Of a DNA stretch of 64,000 nt, positions 1 through 10,300 are shown piece after piece (within the stretch, counting starts at the first letter, position 1; each line of letters opens with the position of its first letter). Origin of the DNA: Ardenticatenaceae bacterium (lineage in GTDB: Bacteria; Chloroflexota; Anaerolineae; Promineifilales; Promineifilaceae); assembly GCA_020634375.1 (NCBI GenBank), contig JACKBX010000003.1, positions 626,659-690,658 on the forward strand, written 5' to 3'. The notes beneath the pieces are model-generated. The model made no database searches, was not told the DNA's origin, and saw only the letters and a list, made by a program, of their open reading frames with translations. The position numbers were made by a program, and so were the translations under genes.

Positions 1-104
1 CGCCCGATGACGTGCGTAAAGCCCGCATCCAGAATTCAAAGGAACGCTCCAAATATAACAAGGCGTTGAAAGCAGCAGGGATTGATCCGGCCAGCGTTAG
101 CTAA
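1..104 (+). CDS. 3' end of an unidentified gene (partial)
   Basis: An open frame enters from the left edge and ends at TAA (102-104), giving about 33 residues. They are charged and end in ALKAAGIDPASVS. A rho-independent terminator follows within 30 bp, which supports this being a real gene end. The fragment is too short to assign a family and I do not recognise it. Confidence 0.5.
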   Translation, partial: PDDVRKARIQNSKERSKYNKALKAAGIDPASVS

Positions 105-132
105 CACGCATACACAATTTAATCACGATTTC

Positions 133-166
133 AAACGCCTGGGTGAAATATCTCAGGCGTTTTTTT
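133..166. terminator. Rho-independent terminator between convergent genes
   Basis: The arms AACGCCTG (134-141) and CAGGCGTT (154-161) enclose a 12-nt loop, and a run of seven T follows on the plus strand. It serves the partial plus-strand gene. The opposite strand has only a short T run after the hairpin, so it may work weakly for the minus-strand gene that ends at 213. Confidence 0.85.
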
Positions 167-212
167 GTGGGGAACGGCCGTGAGCGCGGACTGCCAGTCC
201 ACCAGTTTTGTA

Positions 213-2102
213 CTATTCCAGGGGGATGGCATCATTGGGCACGGTCGGCGTCACAGGGAGGCGTTGGCCGGTGCGCCAATCGTACATGCCAACCAGGATG
301 TGAAACGGCCGTTCCCCTACCTCACTCAACGCAACTGACCGTTCATCCTGCACTACCTCCCCCGGAATCCAACACCAGGTAGGCAACTCGCCGTTGCGCG
401 GTCCGCCGTCGCTTTGCGTGATGATGGTTCCATCATCGGCAACCAGATGCGTCAGCACCGAATAATCGCCTCGTGGGAAGTCCAACGCCCGCCAGTACAA
501 ATCAACCACGAGCATATCTGCCTCTTGGCGTACCGCGTACCCTTGCAGCGCCAGCGTATCGCCTAACTGGTAATCCAACGGCGCGGCTTCGGCGGGCACG
601 TCCCACACTGGCGGCGGCACGCTGGCCGGAGCCATGCGCCCGCCCAACAACACGGCCGTTACCACCGCCTGCCCTAAAAATGCGATGAAGACGGCCGTTT
701 CCCACCGCCGCTCCCCCTTGAACAAACGCTGCCAGCCCCACAACCCAGCCAACATGCCTGGCCCCATTAGCAGCAGCCACAGCCGCCCCGTCTCTGCCCG
801 CACCTGCCCAGAGAGGTTAAGCAGCAGGGCGACGGCCAGCCAGCCCAGCGTCAGCGCCGCGCCGGATGAAGGATGAAGGGTGAAGGAGGAAGGATGAAGG
901 CGGGAGACGGCCGTTACCGCCCCAATCACCGCGCCAATCAACAAAACAATGCCCATGAAAACGGCCAAATCAAACCAGTTGAACAAGAACCACGCCGGAT
1001 AGCTCAGGCGCAGTTTGGCGTGGAGCGTTTGGCTGGCAGCAAACATCGCCACGCCATTGACGCCCCAAAGCAGCCAGGGCACGCCCCAAACCAGCAGCAG
1101 CCCGCCGCCAAAACTGCCATCCAATGCCGCTAACCGCCCCAGCCCCCTACGCCAGGGCACAATGCCCAACACAAGCTGCACCGCCAACACGCCATTCACC
1201 AGCAGCACAATGCCCAACACGCCAAAACCAAACCATGTACTTAACGCCAGCACGCCACCAAAAGCAATGGCTTTGCCTTTTGATGCCATCGGTTCGGCAA
1301 AAACGGCCTGCGCCAGCCACAAAGCAAGCAAGGCCAACAGCGCATACAAGCCATCAAATCGGCCGGTAAAGACGAGCAGTCCCGGCCAAAACGGGTAGAG
1401 AATCAGCGCCCGCCGCGCCAGCCGCTCGCCCAAAAAGCGCCGCCCCAGACCATAAAAGGGCAATGCGCCCAAGCCACTGAACAGCACAATGAGCAGAGGC
1501 AAACTGCCCGCAGCCAACTGCGCCGCCGTCAGCCCTTGCAGCTCGAAATCGAGGCAATCGTAGCGCAGCAAGCGCAGCCCTACGTTGTCAGCGGCGGTGG
1601 GGAAGCGGCTCCAAATCTGACTGGCAGCCCAATAGGTCAGTATCCAGCCCGGCGGCTGGGTTTGCAGATGCACATCGCGGTAGTTGGGCATCTCGGCAAG
1701 GTGGGTTTGCAGCAGCGTCAGCGGCTCTTCCAGGCGCACCCCTTCGTGGAAGAAGCCAGATTCCATTGACAGGGGCACGAGGAGCGGCTGGGCGCTGTGC
1801 AGCGAGGCAAAAATGAGCTGCGCTGCCGGCGTAGCGATGATGATGCTGAGGAGGAGGATGGTTTGGTGACGGCCGTTCCACCCCTCATCCCGGCCAACCC
1901 AGCGCCAGCCCAAACCGGCCAGCGCCAACAACACCGCCAGCCATCCCCAGCGCTGCGCCAGCAGCAAGGGTACACGCCGCACCCACACCCAATTCACGCC
2001 ATGAATCCAGTCCGGCCAATCAAAGGCCAGCGCCAGACTGTAAGCGGCGGCCAATGCGATAGCGGTGATAAGCAGCGTTTTGCGGAGGGATGGATGAGAC
2101 AT
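213..2102 (-). CDS. Multi-spanning membrane glycosyltransferase-like protein (GT-C type)
   Basis: A 629-residue integral membrane protein with about ten hydrophobic helices. The first loop carries a conserved-looking HLQTQPPGW motif (an acidic, His and Pro-Pro-Gly region typical of lipid-linked-sugar GT-C enzymes), and a helix-rich core follows. The last ~110 residues form a soluble beta-rich domain (from about LQGYAVRQ) ending MYDWRTGQRLPVTP. The same type of domain closes the large protein at 29244-33458. The frame extends upstream to 2300, but those codons overlap the next gene and translate repeat DNA. I chose the ATG at 2102, which starts MSHPSLRKTLL and lies just after the stop of the upstream gene. 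It probably transfers a sugar from a polyprenyl-phosphate carrier at the outer face of the membrane. The substrate is unknown. Confidence 0.75.
   Translation of the reverse strand: MSHPSLRKTLLITAIALAAAYSLALAFDWPDWIHGVNWVWVRRVPLLLAQRWGWLAVLLALAGLGWRWVGRDEGWNGRHQTILLLSIIIATPAAQLIFASLHSAQPLLVPLSMESGFFHEGVRLEEPLTLLQTHLAEMPNYRDVHLQTQPPGWILTYWAASQIWSRFPTAADNVGLRLLRYDCLDFELQGLTAAQLAAGSLPLLIVLFSGLGALPFYGLGRRFLGERLARRALILYPFWPGLLVFTGRFDGLYALLALLALWLAQAVFAEPMASKGKAIAFGGVLALSTWFGFGVLGIVLLVNGVLAVQLVLGIVPWRRGLGRLAALDGSFGGGLLLVWGVPWLLWGVNGVAMFAASQTLHAKLRLSYPAWFLFNWFDLAVFMGIVLLIGAVIGAVTAVSRLHPSSFTLHPSSGAALTLGWLAVALLLNLSGQVRAETGRLWLLLMGPGMLAGLWGWQRLFKGERRWETAVFIAFLGQAVVTAVLLGGRMAPASVPPPVWDVPAEAAPLDYQLGDTLALQGYAVRQEADMLVVDLYWRALDFPRGDYSVLTHLVADDGTIITQSDGGPRNGELPTWCWIPGEVVQDERSVALSEVGERPFHILVGMYDWRTGQRLPVTPTVPNDAIPLE
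860..905. repeat. In-gene heptamer repeat array
   Basis: Degenerate 7-bp units of the GGATGAA / GGGTGAA type lie inside the membrane protein gene. They encode LHPSSFTLHPSS on the minus strand and keep the reading frame open. They fall in a predicted inter-helix loop, so they look like a tolerated insertion. Confidence 0.6.
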
Positions 2103-2103
2103 G

Positions 2104-2143
2104 GGATTTACGATTGACGATTGACGATTGACGATTGCGACAG
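2104..2143. repeat. Heptamer array (ACGATTG)n at a gene end
   Basis: Four to five near-perfect copies of the 7-bp unit ACGATTG lie between two minus-strand glycosyltransferase genes. The array encodes the last residues (SSIVNRQS) and stop codon of the upstream gene at 2108. Confidence 0.85.
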
Positions 2144-3301
2144 ATACCAACACAGCAGCAGCGCGGCATTGGCCCAAAACAACATGCCCCAACGCTCGAA
2201 CGGCCGCCAATCGTCCCACAGCATGAAGAAGGGCATGGTGGAGAGCAGGATAGAGATGGCAACCAACATCAGACCAACTATTTTGGCCGGGCGCGGCCAC
2301 TTATCTGACCAGACGGTTTGCAGCAAAAGTACCTGCGCAAAGGGCAAATAGACGAAGTAATGCGGCCAAGACGTTTCCACAAAGAGGGGCAGCGAAAGCA
2401 GTAGAATAGTCCAAAAAAGGGGGGCGCAGGCATCGCCACTGCGCCGCAGACGAAGCCAGGCCAGGGCCAGCCCACCGCCAGCCAGCGCGTAGCCAATGCC
2501 CTGCCAAAGCGGTTGGCTGATGGGCTGCGGATCGCGCAAGCGGGCCAGCAAATGGCCGAGGTTTTGCGAATTGATGTCGGTGAGCATCCACGTTGAACGA
2601 GCATGGGCGATGCGCTCGCTCATAAATTGATAGAACTGCCAATTGGTATCGAAGCCCAGTAATGCCAGGGGCAACACGCCAATGAGCAGCACGCTAAAGA
2701 GGCCAAAGAGCAGCAGCAACCGCCACTCGCGCTTGATGAGGAAGTAGATGAGGAAGAGGGCGGCGTAGTATTTGACGGCCGTTCCCAACACCAACAGTCC
2801 CATCGCCGCCTTGCCGTGCCCGCGCCGGTAGAGGGCCAGCGTGCCCAAAATGCAGCCGGTCACAAAAATGCTGACCTGTCCCCACTTGAGATTGTGCATC
2901 ACGGGCATACTCAGCAGCAGCAGCGGCCAATACAGCCAGCGTGCGGGGTGTGTGCGCTCCAGCAAATCATACCCGGCGGCGAAGAGCAGCCCCAATGCCG
3001 CCAATTGAAAGATGCCCCAGAGGAGGACGGTCGTACCCAATTCAAACCGCGCAAACACCGCCATCAACAGAGCAAAAGCGGTGGTATAAAAATAGCCATT
3101 GCTGGGCTGTCCCGTCTCAAATAACGCCTGCCCGGTGGGATAATATTGCCGCGTAAAATCGCAAAACAACTCGTCGCAATGATCAAGCGCCGCCACCAGT
3201 GTGGGCACATCGCCCCACACTGCCCGGTAAAACAGCAGGACTGCCAGCAGAACGGCCGTGCCCACCCCCAAAGATACCCACGTTTTTTTAGACCACGCCA
3301 T
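2108..3301 (-). CDS. GT87-like membrane mannosyltransferase family protein (DUF2029)
   Basis: A 397-residue protein with about ten membrane segments. The early loop CDFTRQYYPTGQALFETGQPSNGYFY followed by FALLMAVFARF matches the layout of the DUF2029/GT87 family, which includes the polyprenol-phosphomannose-dependent alpha-1,2-mannosyltransferase PimE. The Asp in CDFT is the expected catalytic position. A central LKWGQVSIF segment is also characteristic. It lies 5 bp upstream of the next membrane glycosyltransferase, so the two are probably co-transcribed. The final residues are encoded by heptamer repeats and the stop falls inside them. The sugar donor and acceptor cannot be read from sequence. 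Confidence 0.75.
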   Translation of the reverse strand: MAWSKKTWVSLGVGTAVLLAVLLFYRAVWGDVPTLVAALDHCDELFCDFTRQYYPTGQALFETGQPSNGYFYTTAFALLMAVFARFELGTTVLLWGIFQLAALGLLFAAGYDLLERTHPARWLYWPLLLLSMPVMHNLKWGQVSIFVTGCILGTLALYRRGHGKAAMGLLVLGTAVKYYAALFLIYFLIKREWRLLLLFGLFSVLLIGVLPLALLGFDTNWQFYQFMSERIAHARSTWMLTDINSQNLGHLLARLRDPQPISQPLWQGIGYALAGGGLALAWLRLRRSGDACAPLFWTILLLSLPLFVETSWPHYFVYLPFAQVLLLQTVWSDKWPRPAKIVGLMLVAISILLSTMPFFMLWDDWRPFERWGMLFWANAALLLCWYLSQSSIVNRQS

Positions 3302-3368
3302 GCGCAGTTACTCCAAAGAAAGTTTCAACGATATACTATGCAAGGAATGGGTTTTTGAGGATTTGTAA

Positions 3369-3434
3369 GATGAAACGTGAAACGTGAAACGTAACGACTT
3401 TCTTTTCACGTTTCACGCATCACGTTTCACGCCA
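3369..3434. repeat. Heptamer inverted-repeat element (GTGAAAC family)
   Basis: Arms built from the 7-bp unit (A)CGTGAA on the left and its complement TTTCACG on the right enclose a loop of about 15 nt. The element lies in the 164-bp divergent intergenic region between two glycosyltransferase genes. Similar elements of the same unit family occur at 6949, 12422, 52667, 54264 and 58430. Confidence 0.9.
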
Positions 3435-3465
3435 TAAACACCCAAAATCTTAAAGGACTTGAACC

Positions 3466-5061
3466 ATGAATCTCCCTGCATGGGGCAAAATCCTATATCG
3501 AAAGCAGATTTCCGACAACCGCAGTACGGCCGTACCCTGGCAGGTAGCGGTGCTGCTGGCTCTGCTCTTCGGCGTGGTCGTCGTACGTACCGCCTGGCTC
3601 AACGACGATGCCTACATCACCTTCCGCGTCGTGGACAACTTTCTGCACGGCTATGGCCTCACCTGGAATCCGGGGGAGCGGGTGCAGGTTTCCACCCATC
3701 CTTTGTGGCTGGGGCTGCTCATTCTGGCGCAGCTTGTTAGCGGCGAACTGTACTATTCCAGCCTGGCCTTGTCCATTGTGCTGTCCGTGTTCGGCCTGTT
3801 TTGGCTGAATTGGCGCATGGCGAAGGGAGTGGGCACGGCCGTACTCGCCACCCTCACCCTCACCCTCGCCAAGTCCTACATGGACTACGCCACCTCCGGC
3901 TTGGAAAATCCCCTCAGCCACCTGCTGATCATCCTCTTTTTTTACTATTACTGGGCTAATGGGCGCGAGAACGGCCGTCAATCCCTACTCCCCCTCACCC
4001 TCCTCCTCGCCCTCGCCATGCTCACCCGCACCGACCTCCTCCTCCTCCTCGCCCCGCCCCTCGCCCTCACCTACCTCGCCCCCAAAAAATTCACCATTCA
4101 CCATTTCCTCCGCCCCCTCCTCCTCGGCCTCACGCCCCTCATCGCCTGGGAACTCTTCTCACTCATCTACTATGGCTTCCCCTTCCCCAACACCGCCTAC
4201 GCCAAAGCCTTCAACACCGGCATTCCCGCCGCCGATTTAGCGCGGCAGGGTTGGCTCTATCTGCGCAATTCCTGGCATTGGGACCCGTTGACCTTAACGG
4301 TAACGGCCGTTGCCCTTCTCCGCGCCCTCACCACCCGCCAACTCAAACCACTCGCCGCCGCTGCCGGCATCCTCCTCTACCTGGCTTACGTCGTCAAAAT
4401 TGGCGGCGATTTTATGAGCGGGCGTTTTTTGGCGGCGCCGCTGCTCACGGCCGTTCTCATCCTCATCCAGCATCCACCCCACTTTGTGCAGCGGTGGTGG
4501 GAAGTGATGGGAGTGGTAACGGCCGTAACCTGGCTCGGTTGGCAGGCCAACTACCCCACCCTCCTCAGCGGCCCCGACTACGGCGCCCAACCCGCCTACG
4601 AAACCAACTCCCGCGACGAAGACATCGCCGACGAACGTATCTTCTACTACCCCAATACCGGACTCACCGGCCCGCATTTGCCGCAGCCCTGGATTGAACA
4701 AGCCAAAATCGCTCGCAGCGAAAGCCAGCCCTTCGTCGAGCGCGGCAACATCGGCTTCTTCGGCTACTTCGTCGGCCCGCAAACCTACATCCTCGACCAC
4801 TATGCCCTCAGCGACGCCCTACTGGCCCGCCTGCCCGTAGACAATCCCGCCGACTGGCGCGTCGGCCACCTGCGACGTACCCCGCCGCCCGGCTACGTCG
4901 AAACCCTGCAAAGCGGCCAAAATCAGCTTGCCGACCCGCAGCTTGCCGCCTACTACGACCACCTACACCTCATCATTCGCGGCCCCCTCTGGACTTGGCC
5001 CCGCCTGCAAACCATCTGGCGCACCAACACCGGGCAATATGATTATCTGTTGAAAAAGTAA
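3466..5061 (+). CDS. Membrane glycosyltransferase-like protein (AftB/ArnT-type GT-C)
   Basis: A 531-residue membrane protein with a short cytosolic N-terminus, a first helix (about 27-45), and the signature NDDAYITFRVVDNFLHGYG followed by LTWNPGERV. This double-Asp, DAYITFR and WNPGER pattern is typical of actinobacterial AftB-like arabinofuranosyltransferases and related GT-C enzymes, and the Asp pair is the likely active site. About nine further helices follow, then a soluble C-terminal third with the Tyr/Pro-rich GYFVGPQTYILDHYALSD region. An AAAGGA ribosome binding site sits 10 bp before the ATG. The gene ends at the ribosome binding site of uvrC, suggesting joint transcription. The substrate is unknown; a surface glycan is likely (inference). 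Confidence 0.75.
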   Translation: MNLPAWGKILYRKQISDNRSTAVPWQVAVLLALLFGVVVVRTAWLNDDAYITFRVVDNFLHGYGLTWNPGERVQVSTHPLWLGLLILAQLVSGELYYSSLALSIVLSVFGLFWLNWRMAKGVGTAVLATLTLTLAKSYMDYATSGLENPLSHLLIILFFYYYWANGRENGRQSLLPLTLLLALAMLTRTDLLLLLAPPLALTYLAPKKFTIHHFLRPLLLGLTPLIAWELFSLIYYGFPFPNTAYAKAFNTGIPAADLARQGWLYLRNSWHWDPLTLTVTAVALLRALTTRQLKPLAAAAGILLYLAYVVKIGGDFMSGRFLAAPLLTAVLILIQHPPHFVQRWWEVMGVVTAVTWLGWQANYPTLLSGPDYGAQPAYETNSRDEDIADERIFYYPNTGLTGPHLPQPWIEQAKIARSESQPFVERGNIGFFGYFVGPQTYILDHYALSDALLARLPVDNPADWRVGHLRRTPPPGYVETLQSGQNQLADPQLAAYYDHLHLIIRGPLWTWPRLQTIWRTNTGQYDYLLKK

Positions 5062-5077
5062 AGGAGTTTCGTTTCTC

Positions 5078-6952
5078 GTGAGCTACACACCCCCCGAAAA
5101 CGTCCAAGAAATTCTCAAAAATCTGCCCACCACACCCGGCGTCTATTTACATAAAAACAAAAATGGTGTCATCATTTACGTGGGCAAGGCCATTAATCTG
5201 CGCAATCGCGTGCGCTCCTACTTTCACGCTAACGTAGACTCCATCAAAACGCAGCGTTTGCGCCACGAAATCACCGACATCGAAATCATCACCGTAGACT
5301 CGGAACTGGAAGCGCTGCTGCTGGAAAACACGCTGATCAAAAAGCACCAGCCCAAGTACAATGTGCGCCTCAAAGATGACAAGCGTTACCCCTACATCAA
5401 AGTGCATTGGAACGACCCCTTCCCCAAAGTGACGGTGACGCGGCGCATGGAGCGCGACGGCTCGCGCTATTTTGGCCCCTACACCTCGGTGTGGGCCGTC
5501 CACCAAACACTCGATCTGCTGCGCAAAATCTTCCCCTACCTCACCTGTGATCGCACCATCACCGGCAAGGATGAACGCGCCTGCCTCTACTATGACATCA
5601 AGCTTTGCAATGGCCCCTGCATTGGCGCGGTGAACCAGCAGCAGTACCGAGCGATGATTAAGCAGTTGATGGACTTTTTGGACGGCCGTTCCGACCACAT
5701 CATCACCCAATTAGAGCAGCGCATGATGCGTGCCGCCGAAATGATGCAATTCGAGCGTGCCGCCGAAATCCGCGACCAACTCAAAGCCGTGAACAGCGTC
5801 GTCGCCAAGCAAAAAGTCATCTCCGCCGCCCACGCCGATCAAGACGTGATCGCCTTTGCCCGCGAGCAAGGCGACGCCTGCGTGCAAGTCTTTTTCATCC
5901 GCTACGGCAAGCTCATTGGCCGCGAATATTTCTTGCTAGACGGCACAGAGGGCGAAAGCGACGAGGAAGTGCTGCAAGATTTTATCACCCAATTTTATGA
6001 TGAGGCGGCGCACATCCCCAAAGAGGTGCTGCTGCCCCACGAAGTCTCCGAGGCGATGGTGATTGAGGAATGGCTGCGGCAAAAGCGCAGTTCCAAAGTG
6101 ACCCTGCAAGTGCCGCGTCGCGGGCAAAAGAAGGAACTGGTGGAGATGGCGACGCGCAACGCCGGAGACACACTGGGCACGCTGCGCCAGCAGTGGGCCG
6201 CCGACCGTTCCAAGCACGTCACGGCGATGTCGGAATTGCAAGAGGCATTGAACCTGCCCACGCCGCCATCGCGGATTGAGTGCTACGACATCAGCCACAC
6301 GCAAGGGGCGCAAACGGTGGCCTCAATGGTGGTCTTTGTGCAGGGTGCGCCGAAAAAGAGCGATTACCGCCGCTTCAATATTCACACGGTGACAAATGAT
6401 GATTATGGGGCAATGAAGGAGGCGTTGACGCGGCGCTTTGCGCGTTACAAGGAGGCGCAGGCCGGCGAACTGCACGACCCCAACCAGATTGGCAAGGTGC
6501 GAAAGGAAACGGCGTGGGCCATTTTGCCGGATTTGCTGATTGTGGATGGCGGCAAGGGGCAGCTTTCGATGGCAGTAGATGTACTGCGGCAGTTCGGGCT
6601 GGAAAATGAAGTGCCGCTGACCGGATTGGCAAAGCAGGAAGAGGAATTGTTTGTGCCGGGGCAGTCGCAGTCTATCTGGCTGCCGCGGCGCAGCGAGGGG
6701 CTGTATTTGGTGCAGCGCGTGCGCGATGAGGCACACCGCTTTGCCAATGAGGGACACCGCAAACGGCGCTCGAAGGTGGGCGTGGCATCTATTTTGGATG
6801 GCGTGCCGGGGGTTGGCCCGTCGCGGCGCAAGGCGCTGCTGACACATTTTGGCTCGCTGGACGAGCTGCGCAAAGCGACAGAGGAGGAGATTGCGTCTGT
6901 GCCAGGGGTTCCGCTAGCGGTGGCGCAGGCGGTAAAGGCGTTTTTGGCGTGA
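5078..6952 (+). CDS. uvrC: UvrABC excinuclease subunit C
   Basis: A 624-residue nucleotide-excision-repair nuclease that cuts on both sides of a UvrB-bound lesion. Visible domains are: GIY-YIG nuclease (about 15-95, GVYLHK and IIYVGKA); a four-cysteine cluster (LTCDR, RACLYYDIKLCNGPC) with the same 12, 8 and 4 residue spacing as the Fe-S ligands described in E. coli UvrC; a UVR motif that contacts UvrB (about 208-243); an RNase H-like second nuclease (YDISHTQG, LLIVDGGKGQL); and C-terminal helix-hairpin-helix DNA-binding motifs (GVPGVGPSRRKALL, ASVPGV). The start is GTG, with AAGGAG 11 bp upstream. The size is normal (E. coli about 610). The TGA stop lies in a heptamer repeat. Confidence 0.97.
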   Translation: MSYTPPENVQEILKNLPTTPGVYLHKNKNGVIIYVGKAINLRNRVRSYFHANVDSIKTQRLRHEITDIEIITVDSELEALLLENTLIKKHQPKYNVRLKDDKRYPYIKVHWNDPFPKVTVTRRMERDGSRYFGPYTSVWAVHQTLDLLRKIFPYLTCDRTITGKDERACLYYDIKLCNGPCIGAVNQQQYRAMIKQLMDFLDGRSDHIITQLEQRMMRAAEMMQFERAAEIRDQLKAVNSVVAKQKVISAAHADQDVIAFAREQGDACVQVFFIRYGKLIGREYFLLDGTEGESDEEVLQDFITQFYDEAAHIPKEVLLPHEVSEAMVIEEWLRQKRSSKVTLQVPRRGQKKELVEMATRNAGDTLGTLRQQWAADRSKHVTAMSELQEALNLPTPPSRIECYDISHTQGAQTVASMVVFVQGAPKKSDYRRFNIHTVTNDDYGAMKEALTRRFARYKEAQAGELHDPNQIGKVRKETAWAILPDLLIVDGGKGQLSMAVDVLRQFGLENEVPLTGLAKQEEELFVPGQSQSIWLPRRSEGLYLVQRVRDEAHRFANEGHRKRRSKVGVASILDGVPGVGPSRRKALLTHFGSLDELRKATEEEIASVPGVPLAVAQAVKAFLA

Positions 6953-7000
6953 AGCGTGAAACGTGAAAAACCATCACGTTTCACGTTTCACGCTTCACGG
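6949..7000. repeat. Heptamer inverted-repeat hairpin after uvrC
   Basis: A left arm of GTGAAGC and GTGAAAC units and a right arm of CACGTTT and CACGCTT units pair almost perfectly around AAACCAT. The element begins within the last codons of uvrC and supplies its TGA stop. It lies between convergent genes. It has no U run, but it could still stabilise or terminate transcripts (inference). Confidence 0.9.
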
Positions 7001-7008
7001 GTGAACCA

Positions 7009-7369
7009 TTAGTTTGGCTTGAGCATGATGGGGAAATAGTAGTAATGCCAGGGGTTGATGAGGATGGTGTGTCTGGTGGTGACGGTGTTGGTGGGGGATA
7101 CGGCCGTAACCCCCACCACCTTCTCCCCCGACTCACCCCACACAAAAGAGGCCGTATCGCTCAACCCGCCTGTGTGCGTGATCAGGTTTCTGGCTTGGCG
7201 TCCACCAGGTGTAGACGATGGGGTCATGATGGTTTCTGGCAAGATAACGGCCGTAAACGTCACCACCTCCCCACCATTGCCTGCTCTGGCCCAGACAAGA
7301 ACATCTCAGCCATCATATTACTTTCATTCACATGGAAAGTAGCGCGGACAGTTTTATCTTCATCCATGG
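7009..7369 (-). pseudogene. Frameshifted 3' remnant of the 7370-10591 exoprotein gene
   Basis: Conceptual translation in shifting frames continues the upstream protein. After the premature stop at 7370, another frame reads LTMDEDKTVRATFHVNES, equivalent to VMDDDKVVSAVF in the preceding InlB-type repeat. Then EVVTFTAV, ITHTGGLSD and GVTAVSPTNTVTTRHTI repeat the PKD-like module found upstream (FTAVITP, ITHTGGITD, TVTAVSPLNTVTATHAI). The segment ends in YYYFPIMLKPN, a tail like those of other exported proteins in this window. At least three single-base frameshifts are needed to restore it. These are either decay or assembly indels. Confidence 0.75.
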
Positions 7370-10300
7370 TCAAGAGGTCGCCGGGTTGGGGCTGCCAGCA
7401 AGGTCGAAGCCCCAACCTATAAACAAGTAGGGATCAGGTACGGCCGTTAACGTCACCACATCGCCAAGATGATAAGGTGGTGCGGGATCAATCTCCACCT
7501 CTCCACCCCCGACAATCGTCATGTAGAGCGTAAGCTCAGGTTGAACAAACACAGCGCTGACAACCTTATCATCATCCATTACCAACACAGCCGGATTTGT
7601 GGTTCCGCTGAGGTCGTCTCCCCATCCTGCAAATGCCCAGCCGGGATCGGGAACGGCCGTTACCGTCACCACCGTCCCCACCGGATAAAGCGCCAAATCT
7701 GGCTCGATTTGTACCGAGCCAGACCCAACCGGCAGAACGGTCAGCGAAAAGCCCTCTTCAATGGTAATGGCGTGGGTGGCAGTGACGGTGTTGAGGGGGG
7801 AAACGGCCGTTACCGTAATCCCGTACACTCCCAGCGCAGGCCACGCCCAACTTACCGCATCCGTAATCCCGCCCGTGTGCGTGATGGGCGTTTGCCCTGC
7901 GGCTTGCCAGGTGTAGGTGATGGGGGTTGTGCTGTTAGTGGGGGTGATGACGGCCGTAAATGTATACGGCTGCGTCGCAAACCCTTGTTCCGCGCCAGAA
8001 ATCGTTACCGATTCCGCAGCCGCCTGAGTTTGCCCACAGGAATCATCCCACTGCACAAACTCCAGCAAAAGCCAGCCATTATCCAATCTGTATCCGGCCA
8101 AGCGGAAGATAGCAAAGCGAGCCGTGCGGTACTTCATATTGCTGTATGAGCCGATAACTTCATCCCAAATTAGCAGGCGCAACGGCCGTGACAAATCAAT
8201 ATGCTGATTCAACTTAGAGCGCACGCTACTGCTATTCGACACCGCCGTATTGGCCCACACCCAATCACCCACATTCAAGCTCAAATCTATATTGTTATAT
8301 GGGTTCACGTAGCCGCGCACAATGTAAGGATACAAAGGCGTTGCTGGAAAAATAGAATGCTCTCCATGGTTGCTGTAATCCAACGTGTTCCCAGGCCAGG
8401 TTAGACTATCCGCCAATGTACCGCTACCACCAACCACACCCTCATTCCATCGCAGCCAACCAAAGTTTTCGTCGTTAAACCCTTCATACACCCAAAAAAC
8501 ATCACCTGGCTGGGCCTCAGTCAAAGGAATGTCAGGATGATTATAGGGAAAGTCGTCATAAGTTGGGGGATCGGGCGGATACGCGAAATCGCTTGGATCG
8601 GGAAATGTATCGCTGGTGACAGAACGGGCCAGCACATTGACGGCAACGGGCATGGCCGCGCAGCTTGCGGTGGGGTCTATTTGCGGGGCATCCGGCACAG
8701 CTGCGTGCCACGCATAACTATCGCTTGAACCGGCTTCATAGCTAACCATCAGCCGCCCGCCGTAGAAGGGCGTACACGTCTGCGGATCAACCGGATTGAG
8801 CCAATCGCAATCGGCAATTGTGGGCAAAGTGATGGTGTAAGGCGGCGTTGTCCACTGGTTATTGCAAGAACCAATTTGGCAGCGACCAGTATCATCTGGG
8901 TAAGGGGTCGTCCAATGCCAGTCATCAAAAGCCAGCGTATCCACATAAAAATGGGCTGGAGGGTAAGAACCAGAATCCGAATCAAAATGTGCCACCTCAA
9001 TGGTTTCCCCGGCGTACTCTGGCCCCAGGTCTATCAGGGGAATGTCCACACGGAAGTCAATATTGCTATTCAGCGGCAAGTAATCCAGGGCATAAACCGT
9101 CACCCCTTCTGGCGAATGAGAAGCATGATCATCCAGAATATACAAGTTTCGCAGGTTCACATCGCTGGGCACATCATTCACGTAGGTATTTGGCCCAGCC
9201 CAAATGGCAAAACCGTTCTCGGATGAACCGCTCACCGTCGTCACATCCACATACAAAAAACGGTCGCCGCTCACCGGGTCTGTCACCATGCCCGGCACAT
9301 CCTGCGTCAGGTCTACTTCAAAGCCACTGCCCGCGCCGGGGGGCGTACCGCCGGGGCAGGCAACGGGGTCGTAATCGCCGCCGTTGGGACTGCCGCAAAC
9401 GGTGGGCGCTTCAGCGGGCTGGCCCACGCTGGCCGGCGCGCCGGGCGACACCCACTGCATATCGGTGAGATGATCGCCGTTATCGCGCACGCCATCATTC
9501 ACCTGCCCCATGTAGGCCGCCAAATGTACACGCGCCGCCGCATCATCCGGCCCTTGCGCCAGGTAATACAGTTGATATGCCGTGCGCGTGTTGTATGCCG
9601 GGGTATACACGCCTCCGGGCGGCGCGCCACAGCCTGAATTCGTACCAGGTGTAGCCGGTCTGCGATTTTCATCGCTGCGCACAAACCAGTACAAGTTGAT
9701 CTCATCTAATGGGAAACCTAAACCGCTCTCCCCAGTATTAATCAGGCAGGGTTGATACTGTAAGTTATAGTTATTAATGCTTGGACAGGCTAATGTCTCA
9801 AAGTAGGGCATCCCCTGATCTACGGCAAGCTGTGTGTGCTGTATTTCAAACGTATCACCGGGCTGGTTGATGGAATCGGGGTCGAACAATTCCACGCGCA
9901 CAACGTCATGGGGGTAATCGGCGGGGATGCGGATGCGGTAGGTGTAGGTGTAGAGGCCGCTGTCCCAGGGGCTGTTTATTGGCGAAAAGGGATCGCCCAT
10001 GCTTGTGCAGCTTTCTGGGCCAAAGACCATGCTGGTTTGCGTATTCAGCACAGCGTCATCACGGCGGTTGGCGTAAATGCCGCTGGGATTGAGGCGGTTT
10101 AGCGATGGCTCGGCGCTGACGGTGAGCGTCAGCGGCCCGGCAATGTTGTTGGTCTCGTCCGTCTCGGTAATCGTGCGCTCAGGATCGGCCCAGGCGTAGA
10201 ATTGGTGCTGGCCTACGCCCAGCATCAGCCGCGTGGTGAGGGTGAAGGTTTGGGGAAAGCCAATGGTGGGGGACACGGCCGTTACCGACCCCACTACCCA

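Noticed and set aside
143..382. 79-residue plus-strand frame near the left end
   Set aside because: It starts inside the terminator hairpin and runs antisense to the glycosyltransferase C-terminus.
2103..2300. N-terminal extension of the membrane protein ending at 213
   Set aside because: It lies inside the upstream glycosyltransferase gene and through the ACGATTG array. The MSHPS start gives a normal first membrane helix.
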